A DNA stretch of 10,691 nt from Rhodoferax sp. (GCA_030683195.1 JAUXQA010000373.1:1-10691), one strand, 5' to 3'; numbered from the stretch's first letter, positions 1 to 6,470 are shown. Translations and numbers: made by a program. Notes: generated by a model from the letters alone, not told the origin.

Positions 1-332
1 ACCACGATCAGGGGTGCCAGCAGCAGCGAGATCAGCGGGGTGAGCACTTTGTAGGCGACGCCCCGGCCCCAGCGCTGGTGAATCAAGTGCCGCGCATCAA
101 ACCGCAGCGCCGAAGGGCCCACCGCAAACGCCTGAATGTGCGGGTGCGAGGTGGCGCGTGTGCCCATCGGGGCACTCACCACCAGCGGCACGATGCCGCG
201 CGCCATGAGCAAGGGGATTTTGCGGGTGATCACCTGGCTTGCCGCACGCCCGTCCATGTTGTAGCAATGGGAAAGGACCAGCCAGGAGGTTGCGGTGCCT
301 GGCCGGGATGCTTGGGGTTGGGGGTCACTCAT
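1..332 (-). CDS. Probable polysaccharide glycosyltransferase, N-terminal part (cut by window edge)
   Basis: An open frame runs from an ATG at 332-330 leftwards off the window edge, giving the first 110 residues. The N-terminus has a short polar lead, then a beta-strand-like segment with the motif LVLSHCYNMDGRAASQ at about 18-33. A second hydrophobic strand, IVPLVVSAP, follows at about 46-54, and a hydrophobic stretch, LISLLLAPLIVV, at about 99-110. A beta-strand/helix/beta-strand start of this kind suits the first half of a GT-B glycosyltransferase, but no catalytic motif lies in the visible part. The ATG overlaps the stop of the O-antigen-ligase-like gene by four bases (ATGA), so the two are probably translationally coupled and belong to one surface-polysaccharide pathway. 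The glycosyltransferase call is an inference from context and general resemblance; the existence of the gene is much surer than its function. Confidence 0.55.
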   Translation of the reverse strand, partial: MSDPQPQASRPGTATSWLVLSHCYNMDGRAASQVITRKIPLLMARGIVPLVVSAPMGTRATSHPHIQAFAVGPSALRFDARHLIHQRWGRGVAYKVLTPLISLLLAPLIV

Positions 333-1621
333 GGCGCTGCTGCACTGAGATGAGTGGGCGCCAGGGCCACCAGGCGTTCACGCTGACGGATATGGGCAAA
401 CAAGAGCGCCATCGCCAAGGCCAGAAAGGCCGTTTGCATGGTTTGGGTCAGCATGCTGTCGGCCAGGCCAAACGCGAAGTAGGCGCCCAGGGTGACGGTG
501 CCGGCGTAAGCCACAGACCGCACGCCAGGCTCACGGCTCGACAAGCGCCGGACAAACGCCACACCAAATGCCAGATAGACCGCCAGCACCGACAGGGCCC
601 CGATCACCCCGGTTTCAGCCAGCAGAAACAACAGGTCGCTGTGGCTGTGTTTGAAGCTTGCGGCCTCGAGGGTGATGACGCCGCTTTCGGTCATCCGCTT
701 GAGTTCTTGGGGCAAGTGACCTTTGCCAACCCCCATCAAGGGGTGTGCCAGGAACACCTCGCTTGAGGCATGCCAAAGTTGAAGCCGGATGCCCATGGAC
801 GAGTTGACGAGTTCGCCTGACGGGGAGGCTACTTCATGAACGCCCACTTGAATGCGCTCCTTTAACAAGGCGGCGCTCAGGCCGGACAGAGCCAGGGTGC
901 CCACCGCGATCCAGAGCCACTGGCGGGCTGACGTGGTGCCCCGCTCACGGTAAGACAGAAAATAAAGCAGGCTGGCCGGCGGTATCACCAAGAGAATGGC
1001 GCGCGATTGGGAGGCAATAGCTGCGCCGAAGCCCGCCAAGGCGCAGCCCCAGAGCAGGAGGTGGGCGCGCCGGGTTTGTGATCGGTCCGGCAGTGCTGAA
1101 AACGCAAGAATCAGGCTGATGCAGGCAAACGGAACCGGGTTGACAAAGTAGTTGGTAGCCCGGTCGGTAAACGGTCCAAGGTCATAGCCGACCGACCATA
1201 CTGCCCAGCCCGCAGCGCCGATACAGCCCAACGCACAGCCCCAGCGGTAAATGTGGTGCAACGGTACATCCACCCGCGCCAGGTACAACAACACGGGAAT
1301 GACCAGCAAGAACCGGAAGGGGGCATCAAACTCGGACCCATCCGCGCGCTGGTGCCACGCAAAATTCAGCAACACTGCGGCAGGGTAAGCCAGAAGCGAG
1401 AAGGCCAACAGGCGCTCTTCTTTGCTCAAAGGGGGCAGCTGCCGGTTGGCAGCCAGTCCAACCAGGCAGATGCACAGCAGCAAAGCCAGGCTGGTTTGCA
1501 TGCCGGATCGGACCAGCAGCACTGTGGCGCAGGCGAGCAATACGAAAAGTTGAATGACCCGGGTGGGCAGGAGTCCAAGTGGGGGCATAAATGGAGGAAT
1601 GAGGAACCCGCCATTGTGCAC
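329..1621 (-). CDS. O-antigen ligase / polymerase-like membrane protein (WaaL/Wzy family)
   Basis: A 430-residue integral membrane protein with about ten or more hydrophobic segments. The longest soluble loop is at about 255-330, just before the last helices, where the O-antigen ligase family has its large periplasmic loop. Family-like landmarks are SQSRAIL (Arg207) after a transmembrane helix, GIRLQLW (277-283), the HPLMGVGKG turn (293-301) and KHSHSD (324-329) followed by LLAETGVIG. These enzymes act at the outer face of the inner membrane on undecaprenyl-linked glycans, either joining them to lipid A-core or polymerising or transferring them. Ligase, polymerase and protein-glycosylation members cannot be told apart here. 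The chosen start is a GTG at 1621 with AGGGGA about 9 nt upstream. An ATG at 1588 would shorten the protein by 11 residues but lacks a ribosome site. It lies 37 nt downstream of the Bug gene with no terminator visible, and overlaps the next gene by ATGA. Confidence 0.82.
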   Translation of the reverse strand: MHNGGFLIPPFMPPLGLLPTRVIQLFVLLACATVLLVRSGMQTSLALLLCICLVGLAANRQLPPLSKEERLLAFSLLAYPAAVLLNFAWHQRADGSEFDAPFRFLLVIPVLLYLARVDVPLHHIYRWGCALGCIGAAGWAVWSVGYDLGPFTDRATNYFVNPVPFACISLILAFSALPDRSQTRRAHLLLWGCALAGFGAAIASQSRAILLVIPPASLLYFLSYRERGTTSARQWLWIAVGTLALSGLSAALLKERIQVGVHEVASPSGELVNSSMGIRLQLWHASSEVFLAHPLMGVGKGHLPQELKRMTESGVITLEAASFKHSHSDLLFLLAETGVIGALSVLAVYLAFGVAFVRRLSSREPGVRSVAYAGTVTLGAYFAFGLADSMLTQTMQTAFLALAMALLFAHIRQRERLVALAPTHLSAAAP

Positions 1622-1658
1622 GCAAGATCCCCTGCCTCAGCCAATCCCCAGTCAACGC

Positions 1659-2648
1659 TTAGTCCAGGGTCACGCCGGCGTCTTTCACGATTTTTCCCAG
1701 TCGCACGGACTCTTTTTTGATCAAGTCGCCAAAGGCCGCTGCCGTGCCGCCCACCACGGGGGTGCCCAGTGCTTCCCATTTCTTGTGGAAGGCTGGTTCA
1801 TTGAAGATGGCATTCAGGGTGCTGTTGAGTTTGTCGATGATGGGCGCAGGCGTGCCGGCACGTACCGCAATGCCGTGCCAGCCGACAAACTCATAGCCCG
1901 TCACACCCGCCTCAGCCATGGTGGGCACATTGGGCAGGGAGGGGCTGCGCTTGGCCGAGCTCACCGCCAGCGCGTTCAACTTGCCAGCCTGGATGTACTG
2001 CAATGAACTGCCCAGCACATCAAACATCACGTTCACTTGCCCGCCGAGCAGGTCGTTGAGGGCCGGGCCGGCGCCTTTGTAGGGAATGTGCGCCATGCTG
2101 ATTCCCATTTGTGTGTTGAACAACTCACCGGCCAGGTGCTGTGGTGTGCCGTTGCCCGCCGAGGCGAAGCTCAGGTCGGTTTTCTTGGCCTTGGCCAGCG
2201 CCACCAGCTCGGCCACGGTTTTGACGCCCAGCTTGGGATTGACTTCAAACACCAAAGGGAACGAGGAGATCTGAATGACCGGTGCCAACTCGGTCAGCGG
2301 GTTGAACGGCATGCTGCGAAACAGCGTGGAATTCACGGCCATGGGGCCGCTAGCGGCCAGCAGCAGGGTGTAGCCGTCGGCGGGGGACTTGTTGGCCACC
2401 TCCGCACTGCCCAGGTTACCCCCGGCACCGGCCTTGTTGTCAACGATGACGCTCACACCCAGGCGGGTCTGCAACTCGCCTTGCAGCAGCCGGGCCATCA
2501 GGTCGGTGGGGCCGCCGGGTGGGTAGGGCACCACAAAACGGATGGTTTTGCTGGGGTAGGCGTCCTGGGCCTGGCTGGCCATGGGCAACAGGGCGGACAA
2601 ACTGGCTACGCTCAGGGCGGCGATTTTTAAAAAAGTGGCTCGTTTCAT
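1659..2648 (-). CDS. Bug family tripartite tricarboxylate transporter substrate-binding protein
   Basis: A 329-residue periplasmic receptor. Residues 1-27 form a signal peptide (MKR start, hydrophobic core, SQA cleavage before QDAYP). Family hallmarks follow in order: IRFVVPYPPGGPTDLMARLL (36-55), VDNKAGAGGNLGS (69-81), ADGYTLL (90-96), and in the second lobe HIPYKGAGPALNDLLGGQV leading to a MFD motif. Bug proteins bind small carboxylates and hand them to TctAB-type carriers, although most Bug genes in Burkholderiales stand alone; no tctA or tctB homologue lies in this window. A clear ribosome site, GAGGAG, sits 5 nt before the ATG. The gene follows the beta-keto acid cleavage gene by 24 nt on the same strand, so it is probably co-transcribed, and its ligand may be the substrate of the two enzymes. 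The ligand cannot be read from the sequence. Confidence 0.93.
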   Translation of the reverse strand: MKRATFLKIAALSVASLSALLPMASQAQDAYPSKTIRFVVPYPPGGPTDLMARLLQGELQTRLGVSVIVDNKAGAGGNLGSAEVANKSPADGYTLLLAASGPMAVNSTLFRSMPFNPLTELAPVIQISSFPLVFEVNPKLGVKTVAELVALAKAKKTDLSFASAGNGTPQHLAGELFNTQMGISMAHIPYKGAGPALNDLLGGQVNVMFDVLGSSLQYIQAGKLNALAVSSAKRSPSLPNVPTMAEAGVTGYEFVGWHGIAVRAGTPAPIIDKLNSTLNAIFNEPAFHKKWEALGTPVVGGTAAAFGDLIKKESVRLGKIVKDAGVTLD

Positions 2649-2672
2649 GGTGTCTCCTCGTTGTAAATTTTT

Positions 2673-3494
2673 TCAGGCGGCGCCAAACCGGCGGCGAATG
2701 TCATCCGCGCTGGCCAGTGGGCGGCCCAGACTTTGGGCGGCCTCTACCGCCTGGCGGACCAGCGCCGTGTTGTCGGGGGCTAGTGCATCGTTTTTGAGTT
2801 TCAGGTTGTTTTCAAACCCGACCCGCACATGGCCTCCCAGGGCGGCTGCAGCCGTCACACAGGCATGCTCGGTGGCGCCAAAGGCGCATACCGCCCAAGG
2901 CTCTGCACCGGTGTGGGCATTCAGGAAAGGCACCAGATCGCGCGGATTGGAGGTTTGCCCGGCGGTGTAGCGGCCCAGCACAAACAGCAGGAACCACGGC
3001 GCATCGGGAATCAGCCCGCGCTGGCGCAGGTCTTGCCAGCGCAGCAGGTCGGCCACGTCATAAATGATGACCTGGGTCATGACCCGCTCGCGCGCCAGCC
3101 AGCCAAAAAAGTCGGCCAGGCCGGCCTCGCCAATCTCGGGTTGGTCCAGTTCCCGCAAGCCCACCGAGACGGCTTCAGGCCGCAATTCCCGGACCATCGC
3201 CATTTGGGCTGGTGCCTGATAAACCTTGGCGGCTTCACTGGTAATTTGCAGCACCATGGCTTCGCCTACGGCCGCCTTCACAGCCTGCAGCGCATCGCGG
3301 TAACCCTGCACGTCCAGGCTGTGGCGGCCCTGGGCGTCGCGAATGTGCAGGTGCAGCATGGCGGCACCGACGTCCAGGCAGGACTTGGCCACGCTGGCCA
3401 GGCTCGCGGCGGTGAGGGGCACGGCCGGATGGTCGCTGGCCTGCTTGTAAGCCCCATTGGGGGCGACGGTGATGATGAGAGGGTTTTGTGTCAT
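2673..3494 (-). CDS. Beta-keto acid cleavage enzyme (BKACE / Kce family)
   Basis: A 273-residue TIM-barrel enzyme of the DUF849/BKACE family. Members use a metal, usually zinc, to react a 3-keto acid with acetyl-CoA, giving acetoacetate and the shortened CoA ester. The metal site is visible: the HLH motif (His48, His50) in AAMLHLHIRDAQGR, and Glu228 in HVRVGFENN. Length and motif spacing match the family (Kce metal ligands recalled as His46, His48, Glu230). The position of Kce Glu14, recalled as contacting the substrate amino group, holds Tyr16 in APNGAYKQ, and the Asp after the metal Glu is Asn229. The substrate is therefore probably not 3-keto-5-aminohexanoate. I placed the start at the ATG at 3494, whose AAGGA ribosome site overlaps the upstream TAA. 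A longer frame to 3536 would overlap the dehydrogenase gene. The dehydrogenase stop is 10 nt upstream, implying coupled expression. Confidence 0.9.
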   Translation of the reverse strand: MTQNPLIITVAPNGAYKQASDHPAVPLTAASLASVAKSCLDVGAAMLHLHIRDAQGRHSLDVQGYRDALQAVKAAVGEAMVLQITSEAAKVYQAPAQMAMVRELRPEAVSVGLRELDQPEIGEAGLADFFGWLARERVMTQVIIYDVADLLRWQDLRQRGLIPDAPWFLLFVLGRYTAGQTSNPRDLVPFLNAHTGAEPWAVCAFGATEHACVTAAAALGGHVRVGFENNLKLKNDALAPDNTALVRQAVEAAQSLGRPLASADDIRRRFGAA

Positions 3495-3504
3495 GGGGTG
3501 GTCC

Positions 3505-4464
3505 TTAAAAGCTGCGGTCCAGCGGGGGGAGTTCATCGGCCAGCAAGGCCAGGCCTTGTTTCAGCAGGTGGTTGTAACGCGCCTTCTCGGCCAGGCGGCG
3601 GTCTTCGGGCCAGTCAAAAAAGCCGGCGCCAGTTTTCATGCCCAGACGCCCAGCGTCCACCTGGTCTTGCAGTGCACGGGCAGGGTGGTCGGTGTTGGAG
3701 AGGCTGGGGTACATGGTGGCGGCAGCGGCGCAGTGCACGTCCAGTCCGGCGTGGTCTCGCTGCAGCACCGGGCCGGCGGCCAGGTAGCGAAATCCGAAGC
3801 CAAAGCGCACGGCAGCGTCCACGTCTTCGGCGGTGGCCACGCCCTCGTCCATCATGGCAAAGGCCTCACGCGCCAGGGCGTGTTGCAGGCGGTTGGCCAG
3901 AAAGCCGGGCTTGTCTTTTCTCACCAGTACCGGCACATTGCCGCAACCGCGCATGTAGCTGATGAGTCGCTGGGCCGTGGCTTCGTCGGTTTGCGGTCCC
4001 ATCACGACCTCGACCAGCGGCACCAGGTGCGCCGGCATGAAAAAGTGCAGGCCCAGCATGCGCGCCTGGCCCGTCAAACCCTCGCCAATTGCGCTGATGG
4101 GGAAGCTTGAGCTGTTACTGGTCAAGACCGTGTGGGCCGGGGCGAGTTGCACCAGCTCGGCAAATAGCGCCTGCTTGGCGCTCAGGTTTTCGGGAATGCA
4201 TTCAATCACCAGCGCCACATCGGCCCAGGCCACATCGTTCAGAGTGGCCACGGCCTGCACGTTGGCGGCACGGTGCGACAGACCTAGGGCGGTGAGCGCT
4301 TCCAGCGTGCGGGGGGCCAGTTCATTGCGCCGCTCGGGCGAGGGGTCGGTCACCGTCACGCGGCAGCCGCCCCGGGCCAGTACAACGGCCACGTCGGCGC
4401 CCATGGTGCCGGCGCCAATAACGACAGCGTGCGTGTGGCGGGGGTGGTCAGGTAGCAAGGTCAA
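3505..4464 (-). CDS. 3-hydroxyacyl-CoA dehydrogenase family oxidoreductase (possibly acting on a free 3-hydroxy acid)
   Basis: A 319-residue NAD-dependent dehydrogenase. An N-terminal Rossmann fold carries GAGTMG (17-22), and Asp40 at the end of the second strand favours NAD over NADP. The catalytic pair is His140 and Glu152 (GLHFFMPAHLVPLVEVV), with TSNSSS (115-120) and Asn191 in DKPGFLANRL. The C-terminal helical domain contains FGFGFR and ends near MKTGAGFFDW. Two features depart from typical acyl-CoA enzymes: HFFNP reads HFFMP (Met143), and the usual Lys before LVE is Pro149, as in L-gulonate and carnitine dehydrogenases. Together with the BKACE partner this favours a non-CoA 3-hydroxy acid, by analogy with carnitine breakdown. 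The start is a TTG at 4464 with GGAG 8 nt upstream; no in-frame ATG occurs before the nucleotide-binding loop. It is the first gene of the cassette, divergent from the LysR gene. Confidence 0.88.
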   Translation of the reverse strand: MTLLPDHPRHTHAVVIGAGTMGADVAVVLARGGCRVTVTDPSPERRNELAPRTLEALTALGLSHRAANVQAVATLNDVAWADVALVIECIPENLSAKQALFAELVQLAPAHTVLTSNSSSFPISAIGEGLTGQARMLGLHFFMPAHLVPLVEVVMGPQTDEATAQRLISYMRGCGNVPVLVRKDKPGFLANRLQHALAREAFAMMDEGVATAEDVDAAVRFGFGFRYLAAGPVLQRDHAGLDVHCAAAATMYPSLSNTDHPARALQDQVDAGRLGMKTGAGFFDWPEDRRLAEKARYNHLLKQGLALLADELPPLDRSF

Positions 4465-4553
4465 AGCGGAGTCTCCAAAAGCGGGATAGGTGCGGGAGTC
4501 TAGGCAGTGCTGATTATTTCGTCCAAATGATTTTTTCTATAAACTGATAAGCC
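4465..4553. promoter_or_regulatory. Divergent promoter region between the dehydrogenase cassette and its LysR regulator
   Basis: This 89-bp gap separates two divergently transcribed genes, the usual arrangement for a LysR regulator and its target. Its right half is AT-rich, unlike the surrounding DNA. On the plus strand TATAAA at 4538-4543 could be a -10 box, which would leave a very short leader before the LysR ATG at 4554; that ATG has no good ribosome site. On the minus strand TTGGAC (4528-4523) and TAGACT (4504-4499), 18 nt apart, are a weak promoter candidate for the cassette. Promoter assignments are by eye only. Confidence 0.45.
4513..4531. promoter_or_regulatory. Candidate LysR-type operator (T-N11-A inverted repeat)
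   Basis: The 19-bp site reads ATTATTT-cgtcc-AAATGAT, two 7-bp arms matching at six of seven positions around a 5-bp centre. It satisfies the LysR-family T-N11-A pattern in several registers and lies between the divergent starts, 23 bp from the regulator ATG. It is the best candidate for autoregulation of the LysR gene and activation of the 3-hydroxy acid cassette. It overlaps the weak -35 candidate on the minus strand. Confidence 0.45.
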
Positions 4554-5507
4554 ATGTCTATCAATTGGAACGACCGCGAACTCGACATCTTTCTGACCCT
4601 GGCGCAGACCCTGAGTTTTCGTCGCACGGCCGAACAGGTGCATTTGTCACAGCCTGCTGTATCCAGCGTGGTGAACCGGCTGGAGGCGGGCCTGGGCGTG
4701 CGCCTGTTTGACCGCACGACCCGCAATGTGCAGCTCACTGCGGCGGGCGAGGTATTTGTGGCGCAGGCAGGGCTGCTGCGCCACCAGTCGGAGGAGGCGG
4801 TGCGCGCCGTGCGTGATGTGGCGGAGTTGCGCGTGGGGCAGGTGGTGCTGGCGGCGTTGCCCTCGCTGGCGGCTACCGTGGTGCCCACGGCCTTTGCCCG
4901 CTTTGCCGCGCAATTTGCGGGTGTTCGGTTGCAGGTGTTTGACACCCTCTCGGGCCCGGCGTTTGACATGGTGCGCTCCGGGCTGGTGGAGTTTGCCCTG
5001 ACGGCAGCCAACCCTGCTTATGCCGATCTGGACTACCGACCACTGGCCTCTGACAGCTTTGTTTTGTTGATGCCCGCTGCCCACCCGCTGGCTCAGGGCC
5101 ATGGCCCGCTGCGCTGGATGGAGGTGGCTGCGCTGGACCATATCTCCATGCCTCTGCCGTCCAGCGTGCGGCAGTACGCCGACGCCGCCCTGCTGCAGCA
5201 GCGTGTGAAGTTTGAGCCGCGTTTTGAGGTGGAGCATTTGGCCACCATCAATGCGATGGTGGCTGCCGGGCTAGGGGTGGCTGCGCTGCCCGAGTTGGCC
5301 GCCGGGGTGGCGCACCGCTCGGGCCTGGTGCAGCGCCGCCTGGTGGAGCCTGATCTGCGCCGCCCCATCGGGCTGGTCACCCGCCGGGGGCGCAGCCTCT
5401 CCATCGCCAGCGCTGCCATGGTGGACATCCTGCACCAGGAGATGCTGCGTCTGGCACCTGATCGCGAAGCTGTGGATGAGCACGGTGGCGGCACGCGGGG
5501 TCGGTGA
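4554..5507 (+). CDS. LysR-type transcriptional regulator of the divergent catabolic cassette
   Basis: A 317-residue LysR-family regulator. The N-terminal winged helix-turn-helix spans about residues 6-65, with the signature LSQPAVSSVVNRLEAGLGVR followed by LFDRTTRNVQLTAAGE. A linker helix leads to the two-lobed effector-binding domain (about 92-300), recognisable from VVLAALPSLAATVVP, the HPLAQGHGPLRW stretch and INAMVAAGLGVAALPELA. The effector is probably the substrate of the neighbouring enzymes or a metabolite of it, inferred from the divergent arrangement only. The C-terminal tail (DREAVDEHGGGTRGR) is charged, Gly-rich and probably disordered. The ATG at 4554 gives the conserved start of the DNA-binding domain at the expected distance, although there is no clear Shine-Dalgarno sequence. 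Confidence 0.93.
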   Translation: MSINWNDRELDIFLTLAQTLSFRRTAEQVHLSQPAVSSVVNRLEAGLGVRLFDRTTRNVQLTAAGEVFVAQAGLLRHQSEEAVRAVRDVAELRVGQVVLAALPSLAATVVPTAFARFAAQFAGVRLQVFDTLSGPAFDMVRSGLVEFALTAANPAYADLDYRPLASDSFVLLMPAAHPLAQGHGPLRWMEVAALDHISMPLPSSVRQYADAALLQQRVKFEPRFEVEHLATINAMVAAGLGVAALPELAAGVAHRSGLVQRRLVEPDLRRPIGLVTRRGRSLSIASAAMVDILHQEMLRLAPDREAVDEHGGGTRGR

Positions 5508-5528
5508 CCTGGTTATGGCCTCCTGGCT

Positions 5529-5555
5529 GCAGCCCCGGCGGCTGCCGCAACTTTT
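5529..5555 (+). terminator. Weak candidate terminator after the LysR gene
   Basis: GCAGCC (5529-5534) pairs with GGCTGC (5540-5545) around a 5-nt loop. A run of four T (5552-5555) follows only after six other bases. The stem is short and the T-run weak, so this could equally be chance in GC-rich DNA. It lies 22 nt after the LysR stop. Confidence 0.25.
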
Positions 5556-5663
5556 GGATACACCCTTGATGGCGAAGGGTGCGGCACCGCACTGAGCGGC
5601 GCGCGCATTCTCTCTATCTTCGGGGTCTGGCGTCAGGCATACGGTCTGCCGCTTGATTTATTG

Positions 5664-5677
5664 GTGGCACACGCCAC
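5664..5677 (+). promoter_or_regulatory. Short hairpin just upstream of the PRC-barrel ribosome site
   Basis: GTGGC (5664-5668) and GCCAC (5673-5677) form a perfect inverted repeat around ACAC. It ends five bases before the AGGAGA ribosome site at 5682-5687. It could be a 5' leader hairpin or a small operator; the sequence alone does not decide. Confidence 0.25.
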
Positions 5678-5692
5678 ACACAGGAGAGAACC

Positions 5693-6127
5693 ATGAACTA
5701 CGAAGAACGCGACACCTTGGGCATGTACAGGACAGGGCCAGACGGCACCTCCGACGCGCTGGTCCGCCAAGGACCCGGTCCCGAACTGATGGGCGCTGAC
5801 ACTTTGCTGGGCAACGACGTCTACAACCTGAAAGACGAAGACCTCGGCGACATCAAGGAAATCATGCTGGACATGCGTACCGGCCGCGTGAGCTACGCCG
5901 TGCTGTCCTTTGGTGGTTTTCTGGGTATGGGCGAAAAATTGTTTGCGGTGCCTTGGAGCGCCTTGACGCTGGATACGGTCAACAAACGCTTCACGCTGGA
6001 TGTCGAAAAAGACCGTTTGGAGTTGGCGCCCGGCTTCAACCCCGACAGCTGGCCCAACATGGCAGACGCCACTTGGGAAAAGACGATCCACGACTACTAC
6101 GGCACCCAGCCGTACGTTGGCGTCTGA
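5693..6127 (+). CDS. PRC-barrel domain protein
   Basis: A 144-residue soluble protein without signal peptide or membrane segment. The PRC-barrel fold covers about residues 31-105. It begins at LMGADTLLGNDVYNLKDEDL, passes through GDIKEIMLDMRTGRVSYAVL and SFGGFLGMGEKLFAVPW, and ends near LDVEKDRLEL. The tail, about 106-144, contains FNPDSWPNM and a Tyr-rich end. PRC-barrels are small beta domains first known from photosynthetic reaction centre H subunits and RimM; stand-alone bacterial versions are often stress-associated but mostly uncharacterised. The ATG at 5693 has a strong ribosome site, AGGAGA, 5 nt upstream. It is first in a tight same-strand run with a collagen-like lipoprotein gene (40 nt downstream) and a secreted CX10C-repeat protein. 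With no export signal it is probably cytoplasmic, while its two neighbours are exported. Confidence 0.88.
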   Translation: MNYEERDTLGMYRTGPDGTSDALVRQGPGPELMGADTLLGNDVYNLKDEDLGDIKEIMLDMRTGRVSYAVLSFGGFLGMGEKLFAVPWSALTLDTVNKRFTLDVEKDRLELAPGFNPDSWPNMADATWEKTIHDYYGTQPYVGV

Positions 6128-6167
6128 ACTTCACGACCAACTTTCATTCATTTTCAAGGGATTTCAT

Positions 6168-6452
6168 ATGAACAAATCATTACTCGCCCTGGCACTGGTT
6201 GCCGCCGTTGGCCTAGCCGCTTGTGACCGCCCCGCTGTGGTTGCCGTGCCTGTGTCCCCCGTGGTGGTGCCCGGACCTGCAGGCCCTGCGGGTGCAACGG
6301 GTGCTACAGGCTCAACCGGGTCGACGGGTTACACCGGTGCCACGGGCTCGACAGGTTCAACTGGCGACACGGGTGCCACAGGCGCTGCAGGCAAGTCCGG
6401 CGATGGCACCACCATCGTGGTGATGCCGCCTGCGTCTGCCCCTGCCAATTAA
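6168..6452 (+). CDS. Small predicted lipoprotein with collagen-like Gly-X-Y tract
   Basis: A 94-residue protein not matching any named family I know. Residues 1-18 are a lipoprotein signal peptide ending in the lipobox LAAC, so Cys19 should be lipidated. The next residue is Asp20, which in E. coli favours retention in the inner membrane. A Val/Pro-rich spacer (22-35) precedes an uninterrupted run of 15 Gly-X-Y triplets (36-80). The third position is mostly Thr, and proline occurs only in the first two triplets. A short tail, TTIVVMPPASAPAN, closes the protein. Within the run a 12-residue unit, GATGSTGST followed by GYT or GDT, occurs twice. Collagen-like runs can form trimeric rods, but 15 Pro-poor triplets is short. 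The ATG at 6168 with AAGGG about 7 nt upstream fits the signal peptide; the same frame is open further upstream, inside the PRC-barrel gene, but that extension is not plausible. It is followed 18 nt later by the next gene. Confidence 0.85.
   Translation: MNKSLLALALVAAVGLAACDRPAVVAVPVSPVVVPGPAGPAGATGATGSTGSTGYTGATGSTGSTGDTGATGAAGKSGDGTTIVVMPPASAPAN
6273..6407 (+). repeat. Tandem 9-bp Gly-X-Y coding repeats with a 36-bp higher-order unit
   Basis: Fifteen 9-bp units each encode Gly-X-Y. Two successive 36-bp units (6300-6335 and 6336-6371) encode nearly the same twelve residues but use different synonymous codons, for example ggt/ggc/ggg for Gly and aca/acc/acg/act for Thr. The protein repeat is therefore old or kept by selection, and not a fresh DNA slippage product. 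Such tracts may still vary in copy number between strains. Confidence 0.8.
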
Positions 6453-6470
6453 TTCAACCCCAGGATTCCC

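Larger units (their letters stand above)
5508..5692. other. Intergenic region upstream of the PRC-barrel operon
   Basis: This is the longest gap in the window (185 bp). It holds a possible weak terminator hairpin for the LysR gene (5529-5545), a short inverted repeat (5664-5677) and the ribosome site of the PRC-barrel gene. I found no convincing sigma-70 promoter and no small open frame with a good start. The promoter of the downstream three-gene run should lie here. Confidence 0.5.

Noticed and set aside
3495..3536. Longer N-terminus for the BKACE enzyme
   Set aside because: It would overlap the end of the dehydrogenase gene. The ATG at 3494 has AAGGA at the right spacing and begins where the family begins.
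2829..3962. Long plus-strand open frame (377 codons) opposite the BKACE and dehydrogenase genes
   Set aside because: It is antisense to two well-supported genes with intact family motifs, and its translation is low-complexity (Gly, Gln, His, Arg rich) with no recognisable domain. GC-rich DNA commonly gives such frames.
6000..6167. Upstream extension of the collagen-like lipoprotein reading frame
   Set aside because: It lies inside the PRC-barrel gene and would bury the lipoprotein signal peptide. The ATG at 6168 has a ribosome site and gives a proper lipobox.
6273..6407. CRISPR-like or minisatellite repeat array
   Set aside because: The periodicity is 9 bp and strictly codon-phased within a Gly-X-Y protein tract, with no spacer/repeat alternation.
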